A DNA stretch of 64,000 bases from a bacterium (GCA_019424865.1 JAHYYS010000001.1:1-64000), one strand, 5' to 3'; shown: positions 44,896 through 54,050, counted from the first letter of the stretch. The notes: generated from the sequence alone by a model not told the origin. Numbers and translations: made by a program.

Positions 44896-45097
44896 AACGT
44901 ACCTCCTAAATCGTTTCAATCATATTTGGAAGTCAAATAGTCGGATCGGCGTATTTCCTTGTTTCGCTCATTTAAAATTTTATGTTCGGGATAAAACAAC
45001 TTCTTTTTTCAGTCTAGTCAGAGAAGCAGGGGAGAAAGGGGGCTGCCTGCCAACTTCCAACGCGTTTGAATTGAGAGGCCTGCGCCGGATGTAGGTT

Positions 45098-46300
45098 TTA
45101 TCCGTCGGATTTCCCTTCCTGGTGCTCCTGAAGCCACTGGATCGCACAGCCCGCCAATGCGGCGGAGCCCCGCCACAAAACCGCCTCGTTGAGGCAAAAC
45201 CGTGGACTGTGGAGCGGGACACTCTCTGTTTCTCCGCCAAAGCCGCAGCCCAGATGGAGGTAAGAGCCGGGACAGAAGGAGAAAAATTCAGAAATGTCGT
45301 CGCTGGCCATCAGGTTGGAGGTAATCTCGGTACAGCCCTCCTCCGAAAACAGCCCGAGAAGCGCCCGCACGGCACACTCGGTGACCTGGGTGTCGTTGTC
45401 CACAATCTGATTGGATTCCAAAATCTCCAGCTCCCACCGGCATCCGCTCTCTGCTGCAGCCTGACAGGCTGCCTGCCTGAGCTCGTCCAGAATTTTCTGG
45501 CGGGCCTGGGCATTTTTTGTGCGCACCGACCCCAGAAGCCTGGCACGCTCCGGGACAACATTGCTTTTTTCGCCCGCGGAGATCGCCCCGACTGCCACCA
45601 CGGAGGGAACCGGCTGCGCCTGCCAGAATTTCGACAGCTGTTCAACACGGAGGACAGCTCTGGCCGCCGCGTAGAGGGGGTTGTGCACATGCTCCGGCTC
45701 TGAGATATGGCCGCCCCGGCCGAAGAAGGTAATGGAGAAGGAGTCGCTCCCCGCCATAAGCGGTCCCTTCTTAAAGCCAATCACACCGGGCCCCAGCTCC
45801 GGCACAGATCCGGTCACATGCAGGCCGAACATGGCCTGTACAGGAGGATGTTCCAGCACGCCCTCCTGTATCATGGCGTGTGCTCCGCCGCAGCCCTCCT
45901 CGCCCGGCTGGAAAATACACTTGACGGTTCCCGGCAGCGCCTGGCGGCGGGCTTGAAGCAGTGCCACCGCACCCAGCAGCATCGCCATGTGGCCGTCATG
46001 TCCGCACGCATGCATGCAGCCGTTTTGGGAGGCGAAGGGGAGACCGGTCTCTTCCTTCAGCGGGAGGGCGTCCATATCGGCGCGCAGGGCCACGACGCCG
46101 CCCGGACCGCCCTGAATCAGAACCTCGATCCCGGAAGTTCCCCGGTGAAGCCGGTACGAGGCCCCCATGCTGTCCAAAATGCTGCAAAGCGCCTCCCGGG
46201 TTTTGGGCAGATGGATGCCAACCTCCGGAATTTGATGCAATTGCCGCCGCCATGTGACAATTTGGTCTTCAAGCGCTTTTGCATCCAGCAGAAGCATCAT
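45098..46300 (-). CDS. M20 family amidohydrolase
   Basis: The 400-aa cytosolic enzyme has the M20/IAL amidohydrolase metal-site motifs: LRADMDALP near 77, HACGHDGH near 103, the Glu pair of PGEEGCGG near 139 and a late His. Such enzymes cleave N-acyl or amide bonds (hippurate, N-acetyl amino acid or indole-acetyl-amino acid type). The start overlaps the lyase stop (ATGATG over TGA) with AAAGGAAG upstream, so it is translationally coupled. Confidence 0.9.
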   Translation of the reverse strand: MMLLLDAKALEDQIVTWRRQLHQIPEVGIHLPKTREALCSILDSMGASYRLHRGTSGIEVLIQGGPGGVVALRADMDALPLKEETGLPFASQNGCMHACGHDGHMAMLLGAVALLQARRQALPGTVKCIFQPGEEGCGGAHAMIQEGVLEHPPVQAMFGLHVTGSVPELGPGVIGFKKGPLMAGSDSFSITFFGRGGHISEPEHVHNPLYAAARAVLRVEQLSKFWQAQPVPSVVAVGAISAGEKSNVVPERARLLGSVRTKNAQARQKILDELRQAACQAAAESGCRWELEILESNQIVDNDTQVTECAVRALLGLFSEEGCTEITSNLMASDDISEFFSFCPGSYLHLGCGFGGETESVPLHSPRFCLNEAVLWRGSAALAGCAIQWLQEHQEGKSDG

Positions 46301-47805
46301 ACCAGCTTCCTTTCCCATAGAATTCCTGTCGACCGCAGCAGGTCGTGGACACGCTCCATATCCGCCCCCAGATCCCGGTTGTCCTCCTGCAGGAAGGGGA
46401 TCTCCTTCCGAAGCGCGTCGTAGGCAAATTTGGTGCCGGCGCCCGTGAAGGGGCGGCCGCTGACATCCGCGGCCTGGGCCGCGTACATCCCTTCAATTCC
46501 CAGCAGATACCACAGCAGGTTCAAAATTTCTTTTGTCTTCCGCATTACCTGGGGCGTGTTGCAGCCGTGGTCCTCTGTGTCATTTCCTGTGGGCATATAG
46601 TCCAGAGAGGTGGGATTTGCCAGATGGCGGATCTCCCCGTCCAGGGCGCTGACAGTTTTTTCCACGGTTGCGTATCCAATAACCTGGGTTTCGGGCCGCA
46701 GGAAACGGGACAGGCCGGAAAACCGTTCGTCCCCCATCCGCATAATGCGGTGGGCGCTCAGACGGGCCACGTGTGCAAGGGCCAGATCCAGCATCTCGAA
46801 GGCCAGCGCAAGACTGGTGATGATGAAGTGGGAGGTGGAGATAATTTCGCGCTCCTCTGTCAGCACCATCGGGCAGTCGTCTGTCGCGTTGAGGTATTGG
46901 GGCAGCAGCTTTTGCACATAGGCCAGGGCCTCTCGGGCCGCCCCGTGGATGGCGCAGCTGCTCTTGTAGCTCAGGGCGCCCGCCAGGGACTCGCTCCCCT
47001 GCTGCCACAGGTCGCTTCCCGTCAGACAGCTGCGCACATAGCTCAGGCTGCTGTGCTGTCCCTCCAGCTTCCTGCCGCGTTCAGCGCGCATGTCCAAAAA
47101 CATGGGGTTATACCGCTGGGCCTCAAACCCCATGGCGTACACCACATCGGCGGTTTCCAGAATGCGCGCGCTCTCCTCCCACAGCAAAACCGCCTGGGCG
47201 ACGGAAAAGGCGTTGCTGCTCACCAGGGGGAGTCCGTCCTTCGGCCCCAGGACCAGCGGGGAAAGGCCGCACTGGGCCAATGCCTCCCGCGCCGGACAGG
47301 CCTGACCCTTGTACTCCACCGTCCCCTCCCCGATCATGGCCAGTCCGACATAGGCCATGTTGCCCAGGTCGGACATGCCGACGGAGCCGCGCTGGGGGAT
47401 TCGGGGATGAATCCCGTGGTTCAGCATGTCACACAGCAGCTGAAGGATCTCCACCTGCACCCCGGCTACGCTGCATAAAAAGCCGTTGAGCCGGCACAGC
47501 ATCGTGGCCCGCACTACCTCCCGGTCGGCAAAGGGGGGCAGGGCGATGCTGTGGGAATAGAGGATTCGCCGGTTGAACGCCTGATATGCCTCGGGGGTGA
47601 TGTGGTTGTCCTTGTTTGCCCCGACGCCTGTGTTCAGCCCGTATATCTGTTTGGTGGACTTGGTCAGCTCCCAGACCACAGCCCGCGAAGCCCGGCAGCG
47701 CTCCAGCGCCTCCTCAGAAAGAGCGATCCGTTTTCCCTCCCGTGATACCTGGACCACATCCTGAAACGTCAGGCTCCGTCCGTCCAATACCAAACTTTCT
47801 CCCAA
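46297..47805 (-). CDS. HAL/PAL/TAL-type ammonia-lyase-like enzyme with altered MIO triad
   Basis: The 502-aa protein has the overall ammonia-lyase fold, including GLNTGVGANKD near 47 and the SSNAFS and SLSYVRS segments. The region that normally reads Ala-Ser-Gly, which cyclises to the MIO electrophile, reads Met-Ser-Asp (144-146, DNA atg-tcc-gac), and the following loop is one residue shorter. Either a modified cofactor or a different chemistry is likely. The start is TTG 47805 with GGGAGG 8 nt upstream. It heads the lyase / amidohydrolase / symporter operon, divergent from a LysR gene. Confidence 0.8.
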   Translation of the reverse strand: MGESLVLDGRSLTFQDVVQVSREGKRIALSEEALERCRASRAVVWELTKSTKQIYGLNTGVGANKDNHITPEAYQAFNRRILYSHSIALPPFADREVVRATMLCRLNGFLCSVAGVQVEILQLLCDMLNHGIHPRIPQRGSVGMSDLGNMAYVGLAMIGEGTVEYKGQACPAREALAQCGLSPLVLGPKDGLPLVSSNAFSVAQAVLLWEESARILETADVVYAMGFEAQRYNPMFLDMRAERGRKLEGQHSSLSYVRSCLTGSDLWQQGSESLAGALSYKSSCAIHGAAREALAYVQKLLPQYLNATDDCPMVLTEEREIISTSHFIITSLALAFEMLDLALAHVARLSAHRIMRMGDERFSGLSRFLRPETQVIGYATVEKTVSALDGEIRHLANPTSLDYMPTGNDTEDHGCNTPQVMRKTKEILNLLWYLLGIEGMYAAQAADVSGRPFTGAGTKFAYDALRKEIPFLQEDNRDLGADMERVHDLLRSTGILWERKLV

Positions 47806-47814
47806 GGAAAACAC

Positions 47815-48193
47815 CTCCCTTTTTTGATATATTCATTGTAATAGAAATCGTTCTGCGGCGGAAATCCCAACTTTTTGTATCCCTATTGATATTTTTTATT
47901 ACTTTAATGAAATGTCGTGAAAGAGCTTCTTGCTTTTTGAAGGGAAGTAATTTAGTATTATCATACAGCTTGTCAAAAAAGCCCTCCTGCAAGGAGTTCC
48001 GCCGTCCGCAGACGGCGGAATAAAATAAAATCCAGTCATTTCCAAGGACATGCGCCTGGGAAATGACACCTCTCACGAAATTTTGGGCGACAATTTCGCA
48101 AGAAATCGAGCCTGAAATTTCGTGCGGCCTACTCGAAAAAGTGGCATTCGCCACTTTTTCGACAGTCTCATCATAATGGGGGGAGATCTGCGC
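47815..48193. promoter_or_regulatory. Hairpin-rich divergent control region
   Basis: Between the lyase operon and the LysR gene lie three strong palindromes: 10-bp arms around 47998-48021 (TTCCGCCGTC), long arms pairing CACGAAATTT near 48073 with AAATTTCGTG near 48114, and GAAAAAGTGGC with GCCACTTTTTC around 48134-48161. Such arrays suit LysR binding and transcription control, but the actual sites are not identified. Confidence 0.5.
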
Positions 48194-49090
48194 ATGAAAA
48201 TCCAGTATCTGCAATATGCCCTGACGGTAGCGGAGACAAAATCCATCAGCAAGGCGGCGGAAAAGCTGCTGCTTTCCCAGCCGAATGTGAGCAGCGCCCT
48301 GAAGAATATGGAGGAGGAGCTGGGCTTTGCCATCTTCTACCGGACCAACAAGGGCGTGGTCCCAACGGCAAAGGGCCGCGAGTTTCTTCAGAGCGCCCGA
48401 AAAATTTTAACAGAGTACGATCATATGACCGCGCTGGGGACGCGGGATGTTCAGCATCAATTTCACCTGTCGGCCGGATATCACTCTGTCGTTGACGAGG
48501 CATTTGCGCGTCTGTGCGCCAAATATCAGAGCAGCGATCGGCTTAACTTTTCCATCGTCAACACGGATCCGGAGCAGATTATTGAAAACGTCTACGATAA
48601 CGCCAGCGATCTGGGGGTCCTGCTTCTGCCGGACAGTGCGCCGGAGAAGCTGCAAAGCCTCTGCGAGAAAAAGGATTTGCAGATTATCCCGGTGCGCCGG
48701 CTGTGTTTTCATGTCAATCTGCGCAGCGGGCACCCCCTTTTGGAGGAGGAGCCCTTCGATTTTCAAAAGCTGCGGGACTATCCCTTCGTGGACTACGCGC
48801 AGAAAATTCTCTCCTCAAGCTCCGATTTGATTCAGGCGGGCATCGTGGACCCGGACAAGCGCATCCTGGTGGACAACCTGGATACCCGGTGTCATATCGT
48901 CCTGGTGTCCGATGCCTTCAGTGTGGGCTGTGACCTGCCGCTTCGCATCCGGGACCGGTACCAGCGGGTCTGCATCCCCATTCCCAGCATGACCTATCAG
49001 ATGGTTGCCGTCCACCGGCGGGACCAGCCCCTGAGCGAGGAGGCCCGGTGCTATCTGGAATTTCTGTTCAGCGAAATTGCGGAGATGTGA
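48194..49090 (+). CDS. LysR family transcriptional regulator
   Basis: The 298-aa protein has a typical N-terminal winged helix (MKIQYLQYALTVAETKSI and LSQPNVSSALKNMEEELG) and a LysR substrate-binding domain. The ATG at 48194 has GGGGGGAG 8 nt upstream. It is divergent from the lyase operon, which it should regulate in response to that operon's substrate. Its stop is 33 bp before the attR arm. Confidence 0.9.
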   Translation: MKIQYLQYALTVAETKSISKAAEKLLLSQPNVSSALKNMEEELGFAIFYRTNKGVVPTAKGREFLQSARKILTEYDHMTALGTRDVQHQFHLSAGYHSVVDEAFARLCAKYQSSDRLNFSIVNTDPEQIIENVYDNASDLGVLLLPDSAPEKLQSLCEKKDLQIIPVRRLCFHVNLRSGHPLLEEEPFDFQKLRDYPFVDYAQKILSSSSDLIQAGIVDPDKRILVDNLDTRCHIVLVSDAFSVGCDLPLRIRDRYQRVCIPIPSMTYQMVAVHRRDQPLSEEARCYLEFLFSEIAEM

Positions 49091-49122
49091 TTCCCGCTGC
49101 GCCCGGCGGCAGACCGGCAGGC

Positions 49123-49172
49123 GGGTATCAAAGGCGCTGTGTCTTCCGACCAGGACTGTATGGAGGATCTGC
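49123..49172 (+). other. attR junction of the 9-kb element
   Basis: The element arm GGGTATCAAAGGCGC (49123-49137) is followed 10 bp later by the shared GA (49148-49149). Host coding sequence then resumes with GACCAGGACTGTATGGAG in the frame of the left fragment. The arm's centre-distance equals that at attL, so the GA marks the crossover. Confidence 0.8.
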
Positions 49173-49894
49173 GGGTCTATCCCACCCGCTGCTCCCAGGA
49201 AGTGATTGACCGGGCCGTGTCGGTCAAGGCCGGAACCGCTGAGCTGCTGTGCGCGTACATCGACGTGGAGCCGGTGGGATATAACCGGGGCTTTTACACC
49301 GTGGACGTGCGCTACTTCTATCGCATCACGGCGGATGCCTTTGTGGGCGCCGCCCGTCCGGTTGAGATTACCGGGCTGGTGGTGTTTGACAAGCGGGTCA
49401 TCCTCTTCGGCAGCGAGGGCGGCGCGAAAGTGTTCAGCTCCGCCGACCATGGGGACTGCGACGCCCATGGCCTGTCTAAGGTGGGCGCCCCCACCGCCGT
49501 GGTGGAGGCGGTTGACCCGCTGATTCTGGGCATGAAGCTGGTGGACGTGTGCCAGTGCCAGCCCTGCGACTGCGGCTGCAGCGAAATTCCGGGGCCGGTG
49601 GCCGCCTGTTTCCAGGAGGACCTGATTACCGGCGGCGATGTTCACCGCCTGTATGTTACCCTGGGCCAGTTCTCCATCATCCGGCTGGAGCGGGACACCC
49701 AGTTGCTGATCCCTGCCTATGATTACTGCATGCCCGACAAGGAGTGCACCTGCGGCGGCGACTGCCAGGAGGATCCCTGCGAGCTGTTCCGCCGGGTGCA
49801 GTTCCCTGTGGGCGAGTTCTTCCCGCCCAACGCCCTGAGCCCCAGGGGCGAGAGCTATCAGGAGATGCGCTCCACCGGCTGCTGCTGCAGCTGA
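49148..49894 (+). pseudogene. 3' fragment (248 codons) of the interrupted conserved gene
   Basis: The sequence from GAC at 49148 continues the interrupted gene in frame (DQDCMEDLRVYPTRCSQEVI...). The body holds a conserved core (RPVEITGLVVFDKRVILFGS) and Cys-rich segments (CQCQPCDCGC near the middle, CTCGGDC and a CCC end). The family is conserved among Clostridia, role unknown; the Cys content suggests a metal- or disulfide-rich, possibly spore-surface, protein. A GTG at 49139 is not a real start: no RBS exists and the N-terminal part lies at 39983. Confidence 0.8.
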
Positions 49895-49943
49895 GCGCAG
49901 AGCTGCGGCCGGGCAGACCGGCAGCATTTCACAAAAAGCACAA

Positions 49944-49982
49944 GGCAGGCGGGCCGCTTCCATCAGAAGCGGCCCGCCTGCC
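49944..49982. terminator. Hairpin, 17-bp arms
   Basis: Arms 49944-49960 and 49966-49982 (GGCAGGCGGGCCGC core) are complementary with a CATCA loop. It lies directly after the split gene. Confidence 0.7.
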
Positions 49983-50029
49983 TGTGGGCAAAACGGAGGC
50001 CCGTCGAAATGGCGGGGTGGGAAGAGCGG

Positions 50030-50072
50030 CAGAGCGCGGCCCCTCAGCTGAAAGCTGAGGGGCCGCGCTCTG
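50030..50072. terminator. Hairpin, 20-bp arms
   Basis: Arms 50030-50049 and 50053-50072 are exact complements around GAA. It lies before the leftward alcohol dehydrogenase. The rest of 49983-50160 shows no gene. Confidence 0.65.
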
Positions 50073-50160
50073 TTCAGAATGGAAGGAGGGATTGTGAAAG
50101 AAAGAAGCTTTTTGGTCGGGTGAGCGCTGCGGCGGTCCGCAAACGGGCCGGAGAGCGGGC

Positions 50161-51318
50161 TCAGATTCCCTCGTAGGCCTGGGAAAAGACCTCGATGATC
50201 TGTTCCTTGGTGGCGGTCCGGGGATTGGTAAGGCTGCACACGTCCTTCTGGGCGTTTTCCGCCATGGTGGCGAAGTCCGCGGGGTTGACGCCCAAGTCCT
50301 TCAGGCTGTGGGGAATGCCCAGCTGCCGGCCCATGGTCTGGACGGCTGCGATGCCGCGCTCGGCGGCCTCGCACACGGACAGACCCTCGTCCCGCACACC
50401 GACAGCCACGGCGATCTTCTGGAAGCGGGCCATGTTGCCGATGAGGTTAAACCGCATCACATAGGGGAGGAGGACCGCGTTGCACACGCCGTGGGGCAGG
50501 TTATAAAAGCCGCCCAGCTGGTGCGCCATGGCGTGGACATAGCCCAGCGAGGCGTTGTTGAAGGCGATGCCGGCCAGATACTGGGCATAGGCCATCTTGT
50601 CCCGGGCCTTCATGTAATTGCCGTTGGCCACCGCCTTGGGCAGATAGTGGGTGATCATCTGAATCGCCATAATGGCCGCCGCATCGGTCAGCGGATTGGA
50701 GTCGGTGGAGACATAGGCCTCGATGGCGTGGGTCAGGGCGTCCATGCCGGTGGCGGCGGTGAGGGAGGGCGGCATGCCCTTCATCAGCTCGGGATCGTTG
50801 ATGGCGATCTGGGGGGTGACGCGCCAGTCCACAATGGACATCTTGACCTTTCGGGCCGTGTCGGTGATGATGCAGAACCGGGTAATCTCAGAGGCGGTTC
50901 CGGCGGTGGTGTTCACTGCCATCAGGGGCATCAGGGGGCGGTTGGAGCGGTCGATGCCCTCATAGTCGTGGATGCGTCCGCCGTTGGCGGCCACCATGCC
51001 GATGCCTTTGGCACAGTCGTGGGAGGAGCCGCCGCCCAGAGAGAGGATGGAGTCGCAGCCGTTTTCCTGAAAAGCGGCCACGCCGGCCTCCACGTTCTTG
51101 TCGGTGGGGTTGGGCTCGGCGCCGTCGAAGATGGCGCTGTCCACGCCGGACTGGCTCAAAATGGACTGGATCTGAGCGGCCATTCCGCTCTGGGCCAAAA
51201 ACTTGTCCGTGACGATCATGGTTTTGTGTCCGCCCAGACTTTTCATCAGCTCGCCGGCCTCCTTGGAGGCCCCCATTCCAAAGACGTTTCGGGTGGGCAG
51301 GAAGTAATACGTTGACAT
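50161..51318 (-). CDS. Iron-containing alcohol dehydrogenase
   Basis: The 385-aa protein has the NAD motif GGGSSHDCAKG near 97 and the iron ligands of this family (GMDALTHAIEAY near 195 and the later His of AMAHQLGG and NLPHGV). It interconverts alcohols and aldehydes, such as propanediol/lactaldehyde or ethanol; the exact substrate is not set by sequence. Start ATG 51318 with AAGGGGGT upstream. It has a consensus promoter and no operon partner. Confidence 0.9.
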   Translation of the reverse strand: MSTYYFLPTRNVFGMGASKEAGELMKSLGGHKTMIVTDKFLAQSGMAAQIQSILSQSGVDSAIFDGAEPNPTDKNVEAGVAAFQENGCDSILSLGGGSSHDCAKGIGMVAANGGRIHDYEGIDRSNRPLMPLMAVNTTAGTASEITRFCIITDTARKVKMSIVDWRVTPQIAINDPELMKGMPPSLTAATGMDALTHAIEAYVSTDSNPLTDAAAIMAIQMITHYLPKAVANGNYMKARDKMAYAQYLAGIAFNNASLGYVHAMAHQLGGFYNLPHGVCNAVLLPYVMRFNLIGNMARFQKIAVAVGVRDEGLSVCEAAERGIAAVQTMGRQLGIPHSLKDLGVNPADFATMAENAQKDVCSLTNPRTATKEQIIEVFSQAYEGI

Positions 51319-51402
51319 GATAATGACCCCCTTATTCATAAACACGCATGCTCAAAAATGAAAGATTTATTTTTTAAAATTTCAAAAATTGAGGTTGGCG
51401 TT

Positions 51403-51431
51403 ATTATAGAAATAAAAGACGCGTTTGTCAA
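51403..51431 (-). promoter_or_regulatory. Consensus sigma-A promoter of the alcohol dehydrogenase
   Basis: On the minus strand TTGACA (51426-51431) and TATAAT (51403-51408) have a 17-bp spacer, a perfect match. The leader 51319-51396 is very AT-rich with no clear hairpin. 51432-51680 contains no gene. Confidence 0.85.
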
Positions 51432-51680
51432 GACGAAAAAACAACTCTTTTCAGAAAAAAATTTATTAGCCTGAAGGGATAGAAGGAAAAAGAAAATGAA
51501 TGATATTACTTTAAAAAATTCAAAACGAGGTGTGAGGCGTGCCGGGCTGAAACACGGAGCGGGCGGGGGCGGCACGGGGCCGGACATGAAAAACCGCCCC
51601 CGGACAGGCGGCAGGGCCGGTCCGAAGGCGGTCTCTTTGATGCGGGAATAAACACGCAGGCGGGGCGCAGGAATTTTTCG

Positions 51681-52334
51681 TTAAGAAGCGCTCCCGTTTT
51701 TGGAGAAATAGTCGCACCAGGGGCGCAGGGTGCAGCTCTGGCACTGGGGCCGGCGGGCGATGCACACGGCCCGGCCGTGGAGAACCATCCGGTGACAAAA
51801 GTCGTTGGATTCCTCCGGCGGCAGGACGGCGCGCAGCTGCTGCTCCACCTTGGCCGGGTCCTTGGAACCGTCGGTGAGGCCCAGCAGCCCGGTGATGCGG
51901 ATGCAGTGGGTATCGGCCACCACTACCCCGGGCACGTGGTACACATCGCCCAAAATCAGGTTGGCGGTCTTGCGCCCCACCCCGGGCAGCTTCAGCAGAT
52001 CCTCCATGGTGTTGGGGACCTTGCCGCCGTAGTCCCGCAGCAGCATCTGGGAGGCCAGGACGATGTCCCGGGCCTTGGCCCGGAAAAAGCCGGTGGAGTG
52101 GATGTACTGCTCCACCTCGCTGATGTCGGCCTGGGCCAGGGCCTCCAGCGTGGGATACCGGGCGAAGAGGGCCGGGGTCACCTGGTTGACCCGCTCGTCG
52201 GTGCACTGGGCGGCCAGCCGGACGGAGAAGAGAAGCTCATAGTCCTTCTGATATTCCAGCGAGCAGATGCCGTCCGGATACAGGGCCTTCAGCTCCTGAA
52301 TAATGGCCAGCACGGCCTGTCTGTCCTTGCTCAT
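51681..52334 (-). CDS. nth: Endonuclease III (base-excision DNA glycosylase)
   Basis: The 217-aa enzyme removes oxidised pyrimidines from DNA. It shows the HhH motif LPGVGRKTA with catalytic Lys near 124, an Asp in VVADTHC near 142, and a [4Fe-4S] cluster set (Cys-x6-Cys-x2-Cys-x5-Cys near 191-207). Start ATG 52334 with GGGAGG 10 nt upstream. Confidence 0.93.
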   Translation of the reverse strand: MSKDRQAVLAIIQELKALYPDGICSLEYQKDYELLFSVRLAAQCTDERVNQVTPALFARYPTLEALAQADISEVEQYIHSTGFFRAKARDIVLASQMLLRDYGGKVPNTMEDLLKLPGVGRKTANLILGDVYHVPGVVVADTHCIRITGLLGLTDGSKDPAKVEQQLRAVLPPEESNDFCHRMVLHGRAVCIARRPQCQSCTLRPWCDYFSKNGSAS

Positions 52335-52445
52335 GTCGATCAAACCTCCCGGGGCTCCGGCTCTGTGTCCGGCGGCCCGCGCTATTTCTGTCTATCATAT
52401 CATATTTTTCGGGAAAAAACGATGAAATTTTTAGGCCGGGGCGGA

Positions 52446-52473
52446 TTGTGTTTTTTGGAAGCTATGCTATAAT
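52446..52473 (+). promoter_or_regulatory. Promoter of glyA (extended -10)
   Basis: TTGTGT (52446-52451), 16-bp spacer and TATAAT (52468-52473) preceded by TGC. Confidence 0.7.
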
Positions 52474-52522
52474 GTAAAACTATACCGGATTAAAGTAAAA
52501 AAGCGGAAAGGAGCCGATTCCC

Positions 52523-53773
52523 ATGATTCTGGAAGCCATGGAGTATCTCACTGCTCAGGACCCGGAGGTGGGCCGGGCGGTCCGCGCAGAGTATGACCGC
52601 CAGCAGCAGAATATTGAGCTGATCGCCTCGGAAAACATTGTCAGCCCCGCAGTTCTGGCGGCGGCCGGCACCGTGCTGACCAACAAATATGCGGAGGGGT
52701 ATCCCCACAAGCGCTATTACGGCGGCTGCCAGTGTGTGGACGTGGTGGAGGAGATCGCCATCCGCCGGGCCAAGGAGCTGTTCGGCGCCCAGTATGCCAA
52801 TGTGCAGCCCCACTCCGGGGCCCAGGCCAACTATGCGGTGTATCAGGCCCTGTGCCAGCTGGGGGATACGGTGATGGGCATGAGCCTGGACAACGGCGGG
52901 CATCTGACCCACGGATCCCCGGTGAATTTTTCCGGACGGAACTACAAGATGGTGGCCTACGGCGTGGATCAGAGGGGCTATATCGACTATGATCAGGTGC
53001 GGGATCTGGCCAAAAAGCACCGCCCCCGGATGATCCTGGCTGGCGCCTCCGCCTATCCCCGGATCATCGACTTCAAGGCCTTTGCCGACATTGCCCACGA
53101 GGTGGGGGCCTACCTGTTTGTGGACATGGCCCACATCGCCGGCCTTGTGGCCGCAGGGGAGCACCCCTCCCCCATCCCCTATGCCGACGTGGTGTCCACC
53201 ACCACCCACAAGACCCTGCGGGGGCCCCGGGGCGGCATGCTGCTGTGCAGCGACCCGGAGATCGCCAAAAAGCTCAACTCCGCCATTTTCCCCGGCTCCC
53301 AGGGCGGCCCGCTGGAGCACATCATCGCCGCCAAGGCGGTGGCCCTGGGCGAGGCGCTCAAGCCGGAGTTCAAAACCTATCAGCACCAGATTGTGGTCAA
53401 TGCCAGGGTACTGGCCCGGGCCATTCTGGACGGCGGGCTGAATCTGGTGTCCGGCGGCACGGACAACCATCTGATGCTGGTGGATCTGCGCCCGGCCCAC
53501 CTCACCGGCAAGGAGATGGAGCGCCGGCTGGATGCGGTCTATATCACCGCCAATAAAAACGCCATTCCCAACGACCCGGAGAAGCCCTTTGTCACCTCGG
53601 GCATCCGGGTGGGCACCCCGGCCGTCACCGCCCGTGGCTTCCGGGAGGCGGAGATGAAAACGGTGGGCGAGCTGATCTGCGCCGCCGCCCGGGACGACTT
53701 TGAAGAGAAAGCGGAGGAGCTGCGCGCCCGGGTGAAGGCACTGACGGGCCGCTTCCCCCTGTATGAGGGATAA
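52523..53773 (+). CDS. glyA: Serine hydroxymethyltransferase
   Basis: The 416-aa PLP enzyme converts serine and tetrahydrofolate to glycine and methylene-THF. The PLP-binding Lys is in [14 protein letters not shown] near residue 229, and the folate-site and substrate motifs ([26 protein letters not shown]) are present. RBS AAAGGAG precedes the ATG. A small gene follows 2 nt after the stop. Confidence 0.96.
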   Translation: MILEAMEYLTAQDPEVGRAVRAEYDRQQQNIELIASENIVSPAVLAAAGTVLTNKYAEGYPHKRYYGGCQCVDVVEEIAIRRAKELFGAQYANVQPHSGAQANYAVYQALCQLGDTVMGMSLDNGGHLTHGSPVNFSGRNYKMVAYGVDQRGYIDYDQVRDLAKKHRPRMILAGASAYPRIIDFKAFADIAHEVGAYLFVDMAHIAGLVAAGEHPSPIPYADVVSTTTHKTLRGPRGGMLLCSDPEIAKKLNSAIFPGSQGGPLEHIIAAKAVALGEALKPEFKTYQHQIVVNARVLARAILDGGLNLVSGGTDNHLMLVDLRPAHLTGKEMERRLDAVYITANKNAIPNDPEKPFVTSGIRVGTPAVTARGFREAEMKTVGELICAAARDDFEEKAEELRARVKALTGRFPLYEG

Positions 53774-53775
53774 GT

Positions 53776-54033
53776 ATGGAGCGCTATACCAGAAGAGAGG
53801 GGGACCGGATTGCGGTGCCCCAGGAGCGGCTGGAGGAGGCCCTGGCCCGGCTGGCCCAATTGGAGGATATGATGCAGGACCTGGCGGCGCAGCAGGAGGA
53901 GATTCCCCGCCGCCTGCAGGAGCTGCGAAGCCAGGGCAGGGAGAAAACGGTGCAGTTCCGGGAGCTGCTGGCCCAAAAGCTGGTCAACCAGAATCTGTGC
54001 CTGCTGATGGAGCGGTATGGCCTGCGCCCCTGA
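53776..54033 (+). CDS. Small coiled-coil protein, unknown
   Basis: The 85-aa protein (ERYTRREGDRIAVPQERLEEALARLA start) is nearly all charged helix with Leu heptads (about residues 18-70), so a coiled coil. RBS GAGGGA lies about 5 nt upstream. It sits directly behind glyA and is probably co-transcribed. No function can be assigned. Confidence 0.65.
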   Translation: MERYTRREGDRIAVPQERLEEALARLAQLEDMMQDLAAQQEEIPRRLQELRSQGREKTVQFRELLAQKLVNQNLCLLMERYGLRP

Positions 54034-54050
54034 AGGGGCCGGGGCCGTCG

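Larger units (their letters stand above)
40079..49149. mobile_element. 9,069-bp serine-recombinase element interrupting a conserved gene
   Basis: The element lies between identical GA dinucleotides at 40079-40080 and 49148-49149, flanked inside by inverted recognition arms. It contains a large serine recombinase at its left edge, two small unknown genes, a SodC-like gene, a Cys-rich small gene, a symporter / M20 / ammonia-lyase operon and a LysR regulator. There are no phage structural or conjugation genes, so it moves only by its recombinase. Excision would restore the host gene in frame. Confidence 0.85.

Noticed and set aside
49139..49894. A complete 251-aa gene from the GTG at 49139
   Set aside because: No ribosome binding site is present, the first codons are element sequence, and the true N-terminal codons lie at 39983-40078 in matching frame.
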